DNA of 64,000 nucleotides from Vibrio sp. AND4 (GTDB lineage Bacteria; Pseudomonadota; Gammaproteobacteria; Enterobacterales; Vibrionaceae): NCBI RefSeq assembly GCF_000171815.1, contig NZ_ABGR01000008.1, positions 62,001 to 126,000 of the forward strand, read 5' to 3'. Shown piece by piece: positions 14,919 to 21,863 of this stretch (position 1 is its first letter; each line of letters starts with the position of its first letter). The notes under the pieces were generated by a model. It saw only the letters and a program-made list of their open reading frames with translations, ran no database searches and was not told where the DNA came from. The position numbers and the translations under genes were made by a program.

Positions 14919-15503
14919 ATGAAAAAAGTATTGCCATTATTGGTTTTAGGTGCAGCGTTTGCTTCGGCGTCGGTTCAGGCAGAAGGTAACTGGTACATTG
15001 GTGCGGATGTTTTAAAATCAGACATTAAAGACGCTACGGAGCTACAATTTTCTTCTGCAACTGGTTTTAGTGTTGCAGTCGGTAAAGAGCTGCAATATTC
15101 GGAAAACTTCAAACTGGCGCTAGAGGGTGAATATATTAACCATGGTCGTTTTGAAGGAAAATATGGCCAGTCACTAAAATATTCCATTGAAGGCTACGGT
15201 TTCAACCTGAATGCAAAACCTAAGTACCACTTCTCTGGCACTGGCTTTTACGTTGGCGCAGTAGCCGGCCTTGGTTTGATGGTAGCGGAGTGGGAGGTTA
15301 AATCAAGTGCTGAAGAGGTTAGTGTTAAAACTGACAATAGCGATACTGTTTTCAATTATGGTGCTGAAGTTGGTTATGAATTCGCTTCTGGTCTGATTAT
15401 TTCTGGTGGTTACCGTGTTTCTTCAGTAACGATTGAGTATAAAGGCTTGGAATATGGTGCTGATTTAGAAGGCTTATACGCTGGCGTTGATTACAAATTT
15501 TAA
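14919..15503 (+). CDS. Small outer-membrane beta-barrel protein (OmpA-like/OMP_b-brl type)
   Basis: A 194-residue predicted outer-membrane barrel. The signal peptide runs to about residue 21 (MKKVLPLLVLGAAFASASVQA). Alternating hydrophobic strands follow (GNWYIGADVL, FYVGAVAGLGL, GLIISGGYRVSS) and the chain ends with YAGVDYKF, a terminal aromatic typical of barrels inserted by the Bam complex. I chose this ATG because GGGAAA precedes it and it opens directly on the signal peptide; an ATG seven codons upstream has no such site. The function is unknown. A GalR-type box upstream raises the possibility of sugar control, but that is speculation. Confidence 0.8.
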   Translation: MKKVLPLLVLGAAFASASVQAEGNWYIGADVLKSDIKDATELQFSSATGFSVAVGKELQYSENFKLALEGEYINHGRFEGKYGQSLKYSIEGYGFNLNAKPKYHFSGTGFYVGAVAGLGLMVAEWEVKSSAEEVSVKTDNSDTVFNYGAEVGYEFASGLIISGGYRVSSVTIEYKGLEYGADLEGLYAGVDYKF

Positions 15504-15532
15504 GTTTGCTCAAGCAGAATGCAAATAGCACA

Positions 15533-15557
15533 AGGGAGCCATTAGGTTCCCTTTTTG
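15533..15557 (+). terminator. Intrinsic terminator after the barrel protein gene
   Basis: AGGGAGCC pairs with GGTTCCCT (one wobble) around a 4-base loop and is followed by TTTTT. It overlaps the 3' end of the convergent cyclotransferase-like gene. Confidence 0.75.
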
Positions 15558-16093
15558 ATTAGGTTATCAATCAACTCATAATGATGCGCTTTGACGCCAG
15601 CCATGTTGCCATATTTTGGCTGGTGGCGGTCGTTCTCTTTAGCATGATGCCAACCAATGGTATGGCGAACGAAGTGCTCAGCAAAGGCGTGAGAGACCTC
15701 CAAGCATCCCGCGAGAACCGTATCGACATAACTTTGCATTATGGGATTGAGTGAGCAGGGTGGTAGCGGGTCGTTTTTCACGTAAACCCAAATGCTATGT
15801 TCTGAGTTGAAACTGGCTTCTGTTTCAATTTGCTCAGGACGTATTTGAATGCGATGGTAGCCACGTTCGCGGCGATCAAACTCAGCCAGCGCTATCTCAT
15901 CCACTTCAAGCAGCACGCCATTAACTTGCCCTTCGCCCTCATTTACAACCAAGGGGGATAAAATATAGCTGTCGTCAACTTTTCCCCAGTAACGCACTAG
16001 GCCGTGAGCGATGATTGGGATGGCTTCTCCTGTTTGCCCCGTTAATTTTCGCGAGGCGGCATTGATTAGGCTGCCGTAGCCAAATATATACAT
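15542..16093 (-). CDS. Gamma-glutamylcyclotransferase-like (GGCT/AIG2 family) protein
   Basis: A 183-residue cytoplasmic protein of the GGCT-like fold. The nucleotide-independent substrate loop FGYGSLI lies at residues 4-10, and ERGYHRI near residue 76 carries the conserved region after the family glutamate. Members turn gamma-glutamyl amines or peptides into 5-oxoproline, but many bacterial members are uncharacterised and the substrate here is not known. It is convergent with the barrel gene and divergent from nnrS; no operon partner is evident. Confidence 0.75.
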   Translation of the reverse strand: MYIFGYGSLINAASRKLTGQTGEAIPIIAHGLVRYWGKVDDSYILSPLVVNEGEGQVNGVLLEVDEIALAEFDRRERGYHRIQIRPEQIETEASFNSEHSIWVYVKNDPLPPCSLNPIMQSYVDTVLAGCLEVSHAFAEHFVRHTIGWHHAKENDRHQPKYGNMAGVKAHHYELIDNLIKKGT

Positions 16094-16207
16094 CTCGATT
16101 GCTTCCTTTACTTCGACGAAATCACTGCTATCCGTTATACCTAAACCCTATCAACCAAGCAATGCATGGAACGCAGAGCTTACCTCAAAAGGAGAGTTTG
16201 AATTTGT

Positions 16208-16230
16208 AACATGTATTTTTAATATATGTT
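16208..16230. promoter_or_regulatory. Probable NsrR operator upstream of nnrS
   Basis: The 10-base arms AACATGTATT and AATATATGTT are separated by TTT and match as inverted repeats at 9 of 10 positions. This resembles the ATGYATTT-type palindrome known for the nitric-oxide sensor NsrR. It lies 64 bases upstream of nnrS, a usual NsrR target in gammaproteobacteria. Confidence 0.65.
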
Positions 16231-16293
16231 TGTGGTAAGATTCAAACACGTTGAGTTTTTGAACAGTATCATCGAGTACTTAGGGGCATCACA

Positions 16294-17478
16294 ATGCTGA
16301 ACATCACCGATAAAAAAGTGGAAGAGAAAATCCCAGCGTGGCTGCGATTAGGGTTTAGACCGTTTTTTCTATTTGGCGCTACTTATGCCGTTGTTGCAAT
16401 TACGGTATGGGTATGGATGTTCCAAACTGGTCAGCCAAGTGCGTTGAGTGTTCCTGCGTTGTGGTGGCACGTTCATGAAATGTTATTTGGCTTTTCAATG
16501 GCAATTGTCGTGGGCTTTGTTCTGACTGCGGTGCAAAACTGGACAGGCATCAACGGTACGAAACATTACACCTTGTTGGCCGTATTTGTGTTGTGGCTTG
16601 CTCCTCGAATATTACTGTGGACTCCCGCACCACTGTGGCTAACCAGTGGTATTGAAGCCTTATTTTTATTATTTGTCACTTACGAAGTTGGCATCCGTGT
16701 TTATCGCTCTAAAGGTTGGCGCAATTTATTCTTCGTACCACTGTTTTTACTCGCTATTTTTGCGAATTTTGCTAGTTACGCTACGGTGACGGGGACACTG
16801 CCATTTACGTCATCAGCAGTATGGCAAGCAATGCTGTGCTGGTTTACTTTGCTGCTTTCGGTAATGGGAGCTCGGGTGATTCCTTTCTTTACTGCGCGTC
16901 GTTTTAATTTCGAAAAAGCGCAGCCATTGATGTGGTTGGATTGGTTAGCCAACTTGCCATTGATTGTGCTGTTTATATTGAGTTTCTTCCCTGTGGCATT
17001 TGCAGAGTTTGCTAAGCCAATTATGCTGTTTGCTGGTGTGGCTCAATTGGTTCGATTTTTGCGTTGGAAGCCTTGGTTAACGTTAAGTGAACCGCTGGTA
17101 TGGTCGTTACATAGCGCTTACTTGTGTTTACCGTTGAGCCTGATCCTACGCGGTAGTTGGGCAAACGAGTTTGCCAATCATAACTTGATCCACCTATTTG
17201 CTATCGGTGCTTTGGGGGGCTTGATCTTAGCGATGATTTCTCGAGTGACTATGGGGCATACAGGGCGGATGATTTACAAAGGCCCGAATATGAGTATCGC
17301 CTTTTTAGCGGTATTTTGTGCGGCACTGGTAAGAAGTTTGGGGGTAACTTTTGCTCCTTCGCAGATGTTGCTTTGGATTGATATCAGCGCAGCCTTGTGG
17401 GTTCTGGCTTTCGGTATGTTTGTGTGGCGGTTTGGCGTGATGCTAATAACGCCAAGAATAGATGGTCACCCAGGCTAA
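16294..17478 (+). CDS. nnrS: NnrS family haem/copper membrane protein
   Basis: NnrS is a polytopic inner-membrane protein of nitric-oxide metabolism that protects cells from nitrosative stress; its exact chemistry is not settled. The 394-residue sequence has about 12 membrane segments, the N-terminal LRLGFRPFFLFG signature (about residues 17-28), and conserved histidines in WWHVHEMLFGF (about 65-75), NHNLIHLFAIGALGG and VTMGHTGR, which are likely metal or haem ligands. It is a single gene flanked by convergent and unrelated neighbours. The palindrome upstream points to NsrR repression relieved by NO. Confidence 0.93.
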   Translation: MLNITDKKVEEKIPAWLRLGFRPFFLFGATYAVVAITVWVWMFQTGQPSALSVPALWWHVHEMLFGFSMAIVVGFVLTAVQNWTGINGTKHYTLLAVFVLWLAPRILLWTPAPLWLTSGIEALFLLFVTYEVGIRVYRSKGWRNLFFVPLFLLAIFANFASYATVTGTLPFTSSAVWQAMLCWFTLLLSVMGARVIPFFTARRFNFEKAQPLMWLDWLANLPLIVLFILSFFPVAFAEFAKPIMLFAGVAQLVRFLRWKPWLTLSEPLVWSLHSAYLCLPLSLILRGSWANEFANHNLIHLFAIGALGGLILAMISRVTMGHTGRMIYKGPNMSIAFLAVFCAALVRSLGVTFAPSQMLLWIDISAALWVLAFGMFVWRFGVMLITPRIDGHPG

Positions 17479-17889
17479 TCGCCGTTTGAGTTGGAAAAAA
17501 GGGCTCAACCCAACGGTATGAGCCCATAACCGGAATGATTCATCTCCAGTAATTCACAAGCCCATTAAAGCTTACTGCACATCAGCATCTCTCTTATCAA
17601 CTCATTGCCTCCAGTTTTGCAGCTCCTTCGCTGATCGGATTTTCGTTTTTAGAATATATTGTTGACTCTTTGTGAGAAATTGTGGTCTTTTTATTCCTTA
17701 GCCTATAAATTCATCTAGGTTATTAATGTAAGTATTATATTTAGGCGCTTATTAAGTAATAATGTTGTTATTATATTATGTGTTTTTTGTGGGCTTTGTT
17801 TGATTTATAAATATTATTGAGAAATTTTATTCTTCTTGCTGAACTATCTATATATATTTCCGATGGATTTTTACCAAGAAAGAAGTGTT
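17479..17889. other. Intergenic region before the tandem secreted pair
   Basis: These 411 bases begin with an nnrS-proximal hairpin (17501-17525, arms GGGCTCA/TGAGCCC, with A residues on its left, so a T run only for the minus strand). After about 17640 base composition becomes strongly AT-rich. From about 17699 the sequence is homologous to the region upstream of the second paralogue (from 19984). Confidence 0.55.
17699..17889 (+). repeat. Upstream part of the duplicated unit, copy 1
   Basis: TAGCCTATAAATTCATCTAG at 17699 matches TAGCCTATAAAATCATCTTA at 19984, and similarity continues through TATATATATTT to the start codon. The duplication therefore includes promoter and leader DNA, not only the gene. 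Small indels separate the two copies. Confidence 0.75.
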
Positions 17890-19509
17890 ATGAATAAGAA
17901 AATAATATCTATATCATTGTTGTCAGCGTTTTTTGCTCATGGAATATATGCTCAAGGTAGCTCTGAAGAACTCACGAGATTATGGGAAAAAGCAGAATTA
18001 GAAGTTTTAAATGATAGAGAGCTAGACAAGATTAAAAATAATGGAACGTTAACGGTTAAATTAAATAATCGGTTAACGAAAGATCTGCGTGATAGAGGAA
18101 ACACCCTATCGAGCATGCGTAACAGAGGTTCCGTCGTATATAGCAGAGATAATATCGTGAACTACGGTTTTAACATCTTATCTCAAGAGCCAACCAACTA
18201 TAACTGTCTTTCGGAGAATGGGACGATTGAGGTACCAAATTACTCTAAAGTAGTTGATGGAAAGGTGGTTATCAATACCACTGAAATTAATGAGTTTTTC
18301 GAAATGAATACTTCAGCTAGTGCGAGTGGAGGTTTCGGAAAATTCTCTGCTTCTGCCAGCTACAAGAAGAAGATTACTCGAGACTTTAGAGAGTTAAGTA
18401 ATGCGACGACAGTTGCGTTTACTATCAAAAATCAAACCAAAGAAAAAATAACGGAAGCATGGCCAGAACTAAGTTCTAGAGCGCAAAGGCTTCTTCTGGC
18501 TGGTAGTCAGGCTTCTAAAATTAACTTCCGGAATTTATGTGGAGACGCTGTAATTAGCAGTGCTATATATGGAAAAGAAATTGCTGTTTTAATTCAAGTT
18601 GAATCAAAAACTAATGAGCTAAAAAAATCGAAAGAGGTGGCTAAGGAAATATCGGCTTCATACGGTAGTTTTGTCAGTGGCTCTGCAAATCAATCGACGA
18701 TTAATAAATATCGCCGTTACCAAAATGATTACAACTTTAAAATTAAAGCCTACGTAGTTGGTGATGACACTGTCATTTCTGATTCTAATCTTCTCAACTT
18801 TAAAGATAAATTGGTACGATTTGAGGAAAATGATAGTCAAGTACTTAGCCCAATTCGTTATGAAACCTCTGAATATTTAAACCCAACGAATAATGCTTAT
18901 TGGCAAACATTTTTAGACTATCGCCCAATAGGACAAAAGATGAAAAAGTGGGACCACTTTATGGACTTTGAATACGCACTTCGCTGCCCTTCGCAGTCTT
19001 ATTCTCAATTGTGTGTTCAAACTGCTAATAAGTATAAAGAGATGTATGGAAAGTGTGAGAGTGCGAGAGGTTGGAGTGAGTGTTTTTCACCCGAGCAGGC
19101 TCAATGTACTTTGCTTCAAGGGCAACTATGTAATCAGTTAGAGAAAGAGAGCTACTCTGTATGGAAAGAAATATCAAAAGCGGGTGGTTGGGATGCCAGA
19201 GCTATTGCTATTGACTCCGTAGTTATACCAAGCAACGCAGTTAGAGTAAGAGTAGCTTTTGAAAAACGCTCTGGTTTTATAGTTGGCACTAATCGTAAGG
19301 TTGGAGAAGAAACGATAACCATTGATTGGGAAAATAAAAGCTCTTTTAGTCATCCATTCTTAGAGATTAAAGGAGATAAATTATCTGAATCGATACTTTC
19401 GACGGGGGGGGGCAAAACCAAAAAAATTAGCATTTTTAAAAAATTAAAAAGTTTCAGCTGGAGTAACTTTAAAAAAATTGAGTATTTAGTAGACGTTCGA
19501 CCAAACTAA
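17890..19509 (+). CDS. Secreted MACPF/CDC-like candidate pore-forming protein, copy 1
   Basis: A 539-residue exported protein of no family I can name with certainty. Residues 1-21 form a signal peptide. Residues 138-185 (SASASGGFGKFSASASYKKK) and 247-290 (EISASYGSFVSGSANQS) are small-residue, alternating segments like the two transmembrane-hairpin regions of MACPF/CDC pore formers. Between them NFRNLCGDAVISSAIYGKE (212-230) sits where the MACPF YGTH-type signature would be. GDD near 291 and SPIRYETSEY (320-329) fit the later core. Six cysteines follow (366, 375, 389, 398, 406, 414), then a beta-rich C-terminal domain. The start was chosen after AAGAAAG, where signal-peptide and paralogue agree. 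A G9 tract lies at 19404-19412. The fold assignment is inference. Confidence 0.8.
   Translation: MNKKIISISLLSAFFAHGIYAQGSSEELTRLWEKAELEVLNDRELDKIKNNGTLTVKLNNRLTKDLRDRGNTLSSMRNRGSVVYSRDNIVNYGFNILSQEPTNYNCLSENGTIEVPNYSKVVDGKVVINTTEINEFFEMNTSASASGGFGKFSASASYKKKITRDFRELSNATTVAFTIKNQTKEKITEAWPELSSRAQRLLLAGSQASKINFRNLCGDAVISSAIYGKEIAVLIQVESKTNELKKSKEVAKEISASYGSFVSGSANQSTINKYRRYQNDYNFKIKAYVVGDDTVISDSNLLNFKDKLVRFEENDSQVLSPIRYETSEYLNPTNNAYWQTFLDYRPIGQKMKKWDHFMDFEYALRCPSQSYSQLCVQTANKYKEMYGKCESARGWSECFSPEQAQCTLLQGQLCNQLEKESYSVWKEISKAGGWDARAIAIDSVVIPSNAVRVRVAFEKRSGFIVGTNRKVGEETITIDWENKSSFSHPFLEIKGDKLSESILSTGGGKTKKISIFKKLKSFSWSNFKKIEYLVDVRPN
19404..19412 (+). repeat. G9 homopolymer inside the first paralogue
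   Basis: Nine consecutive G residues encode the end of Thr505 and Gly506-508. Slippage here would change the last 30 or so residues. The second paralogue has no such tract at the matching place. Confidence 0.9.
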
Positions 19510-19534
19510 AACTTTTTATTCAGTAGCTTTGTAA

Positions 19535-19570
19535 ACAACATCACGATGGCCTTGGCTATCGTGGTGTTGT
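19535..19570 (+). terminator. Strong hairpin after the first paralogue
   Basis: A 17-bp stem including two G-T pairs with a two-base loop (outer arms ACAACATCACGAT and ATCGTGGTGTTGT) lies 25 bases after the stop. There is no T run downstream, so it is a terminator-like or message-stabilising element. It is absent after the second paralogue. Confidence 0.55.
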
Positions 19571-19678
19571 ATCGGTTACATAATTTCTTCCATTAAAGTC
19601 TTTTCAGAAATAATCCACTCTTTGTATCTAGTTACCTTTTTTAGACCGTGGTAGTCTAGACATAGTTAGGTGGTGCTG

Positions 19679-19980
19679 GGCTTTGTTGTGGAATTCAGCG
19701 GAACTAAATCCAGAGCCTACGATCTGAACAGTTAGGTCCACTATCTCTTTTGGCCCCATGCCCAAATCTAGTTACAAAAAATCAGCTAAAAGCAATACAA
19801 CCAATCACTCATTAATCGTGGCTCGCTGGCCTTGCAAGTTGATAAGCGGGTGGGGACTTGAGCAATGACAAATACCTTGAGCAAGCTTACTGGGTTAGGT
19901 ATGCCTGAAACTTGTCGTGTTGACTAAGAAATATACTAAATGGTCGGTTCTATCTCTAAACGGAATTACGTAACAAAGTC
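19679..19980 (+). mobile_element. IS5-family deletion derivative (MITE-like), about 302 bp
   Basis: The left end GGCTTTGTTGTGGAATTCAG and the right end, read inwards on the other strand, GACTTTGTTACGTAATTCCG match at 15 of 20 positions, as terminal inverted repeats of the GGCTTTGTTGCGTAATTC type common in Vibrio IS5-family elements. Inside, 19793-19861 encodes QYNQSLINRGSLALQVDK, like the N-terminal region of such transposases. 19865-19927 encodes MTNTLSKLTGLGMPETCRVD, like their C-terminus. The catalytic middle is missing, so it could move only with a transposase supplied in trans. I see no clear target-site duplication. Confidence 0.7.
19793..19927 (+). pseudogene. Transposase remnant (N- and C-terminal scraps of IS5-type transposase)
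   Basis: Two short frames remain: an N-terminal-like scrap (about 22 codons ending in TGA at 19859-19861) and a C-terminal-like scrap of 20 codons. They imply one large internal deletion. The family assignment is from memory of IS5-type transposases, not from a search. Confidence 0.55.
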
Positions 19981-19983
19981 CTC

Positions 19984-20143
19984 TAGCCTATAAAATCATC
20001 TTAGTTATTAATTGAAATGTTATTTTATCTTGTGTTTTTTGAGGGGGCGTATTTGATATTATAAATCTTTTTGATGATTTTTATTCTACTTGTTGAACTA
20101 GCTATATATATTTGTAATGGATTTTCATCAAGAAAGAAATGTT
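19984..20143 (+). repeat. Upstream part of the duplicated unit, copy 2
   Basis: This matches 17699-17889 with small indels and runs up to the second paralogue's start codon. The copy boundary falls within four bases of the right end of the IS5-type element. Confidence 0.7.
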
Positions 20144-21712
20144 ATGAATAAGAAAATAATATGTATATCATTGTTGTCAGCTTTTTTTACTCACGGAATA
20201 TATGCTAAAAGTAGTTCTGAAGAACTCACGAGCTTATGGGAAAAAGCAGAATTAGAAGTTTTAAACGATAGAGAGCTAGATAAAATTAAAAATAATGGAA
20301 TGTTAACGGTTAAATTGAATAATAGCTTGACTAAAGAACTTCGTGATAGCAGTAGCATCCTATCCAATAGAGATAAGTTCGTGAACTACGGTTTTAATAT
20401 CCTATCTCAAGAGCCAACCAACTATAACTGTCTTATGGAAGGTGGGACGGGTGATGTGCCAAACTTATCTAAAATAGTTGATGGAAAGGTAGTGAACAGT
20501 ACTTCTGAAATCAATGAGTTTTTTGAAATGAATACGCCTGCAGGTGAAGGTTTCGGTAAATTCTCTGCTTTTGCCAGTAATAAGAGGAAGGTTAGTCAAA
20601 ACTTTCATGAGTTGAGTAATGCAACGACAGTTGCGTTTACTATCAAACACCAAACCAAAGAAAAAATAACGCAAGCGAGACCAGAACTAAACTCCAGAGC
20701 GCAAAGGCTTCTTCTGGCAGGTAGTCAGGCTTCTAAAATTAACTTCCGGAACTTATGTGGAGATGCTGTAATTAGCAGTGCCATATATGGCAAAGAAATT
20801 GCTGTTTTAATTCAAGTTAAGTCAAAAACTGATGACCTGAAAAAATCGAAAGAAGTGGCCAAGGAAATATCGGCTTCGTACGGTGGTTTAGTCAGTGGCT
20901 CCGCAAGTCAATCGACGATTGATAAATATCGTCTTTACCAAAATGATTATAACTTTCAAATTAAAGCCTACATAGTTGGTGATGATAGCGTCATTTCTGA
21001 TTTTAACCTTCTTAACTTTAAAGAAAAATTAGTACAATTTGAGAAAAATGACAGCCAAGAACTTGCTCCAATTCGTTATGAAACCTCTGAGTATTTAAAT
21101 CCCACGAATAATACTTATTGGCAAACATTTTTAGACTATCGCCCGATAGGACAAAAGATGAAAAAGTGGGACCACTTTATGGAGTTCGAATACGCACCTC
21201 GCTGTCCTTTTCAGCCTTACTTTCGATTGTGTCTCCAAACGTCTAATAAATACGCACATATGTATGGAAAGTGTGGGAATGCAAAACGTTGGAGTGAATG
21301 TTTTTCACCAGATCAGCCCCAATGTACTCTGTTTCAAGGGCAGACCTGTAATCAGTTAGCGAAAGAAGATCCGATAAGGAAAGATATGTCTGTATGGAAA
21401 GATATATCAAAACCAGGTGGTTGGAGTGACATTGCTTACCCTAGTGATAAAGTAGTCATACCAAGCAACGCAACTAAAGTTAGAATCACTTTTGATAAAC
21501 GACGCGCTTGGACACCTTTGAGGCATGGTCCTAAGGTTGGAGAAGAAACAATTATTATTGATTGGGACAACAAACGTTCTTTTAGTCATCAACTCTTTGA
21601 AATTAGTGGAGAACAATTACTTGAAAAAGGATTTCAGAATTATTCGGGACAAATGAAGCCTTACATTTATAGCAACTTCAAAAAAATTGAGTATAAAACT
21701 GAGGTAAGGTGA
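20144..21712 (+). CDS. Secreted MACPF/CDC-like candidate pore-forming protein, copy 2
   Basis: A 522-residue paralogue of the preceding gene. The signal peptide covers residues 1-21. The central core is nearly identical to copy 1 (NFRNLCGDAVISSAIYGKE at 200-218, with C205, G206, D207). The six cysteines and GGW before the C-terminal domain are kept. It differs most in the first putative membrane-hairpin region, where PAGEGFGKFSAFASNKRK replaces the longer serine/alanine-rich stretch, and in the last 60 residues. Retained reading frames with clustered differences suggest diversification rather than decay. Transcription may be separate, since copy 2 carries its own duplicated upstream region. 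Function is unproven. Confidence 0.8.
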   Translation: MNKKIICISLLSAFFTHGIYAKSSSEELTSLWEKAELEVLNDRELDKIKNNGMLTVKLNNSLTKELRDSSSILSNRDKFVNYGFNILSQEPTNYNCLMEGGTGDVPNLSKIVDGKVVNSTSEINEFFEMNTPAGEGFGKFSAFASNKRKVSQNFHELSNATTVAFTIKHQTKEKITQARPELNSRAQRLLLAGSQASKINFRNLCGDAVISSAIYGKEIAVLIQVKSKTDDLKKSKEVAKEISASYGGLVSGSASQSTIDKYRLYQNDYNFQIKAYIVGDDSVISDFNLLNFKEKLVQFEKNDSQELAPIRYETSEYLNPTNNTYWQTFLDYRPIGQKMKKWDHFMEFEYAPRCPFQPYFRLCLQTSNKYAHMYGKCGNAKRWSECFSPDQPQCTLFQGQTCNQLAKEDPIRKDMSVWKDISKPGGWSDIAYPSDKVVIPSNATKVRITFDKRRAWTPLRHGPKVGEETIIIDWDNKRSFSHQLFEISGEQLLEKGFQNYSGQMKPYIYSNFKKIEYKTEVR

Positions 21713-21820
21713 GGCTATTAAGCTCAGTAAGAGTGTTGGTTATTCCTATCTATACATATATCTATAGCTAAGGCTTTGGGTGATATCACAATAGACTCTT
21801 AATGCTATGATTCACCGAAA

Positions 21821-21847
21821 ACAAAGCCTGCGAAGTGCAGGCTTTGT
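21821..21847. terminator. Bidirectional terminator between the second paralogue and glpD
   Basis: ACAAAGCCTGC and GCAGGCTTTGT form a perfect 11-bp stem with a 5-base loop. TTTGTTTTC follows on the minus strand, suiting glpD; the plus strand has a shorter T stretch. Confidence 0.8.
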
Positions 21848-21863
21848 ATTAGGGAAGTTGAAT

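Larger units (their letters stand above)
19510..20143. other. Region between the two paralogues
   Basis: These 634 bases contain a strong 17-bp stem hairpin (19535-19570), an IS5-type deletion derivative (19679-19980) and, from 19984, the upstream part of the second duplicated unit. There is no intact gene. Confidence 0.7.

Noticed and set aside
17501..17525. Hairpin after nnrS as an intrinsic terminator
   Set aside because: The T run exists only for the minus strand, where no gene ends nearby, so I left it within the intergenic description.
17836..17889. Longer N-terminus for the first paralogue
   Set aside because: It would bury the signal peptide and the ribosome site; the paralogue agrees with the later ATG.
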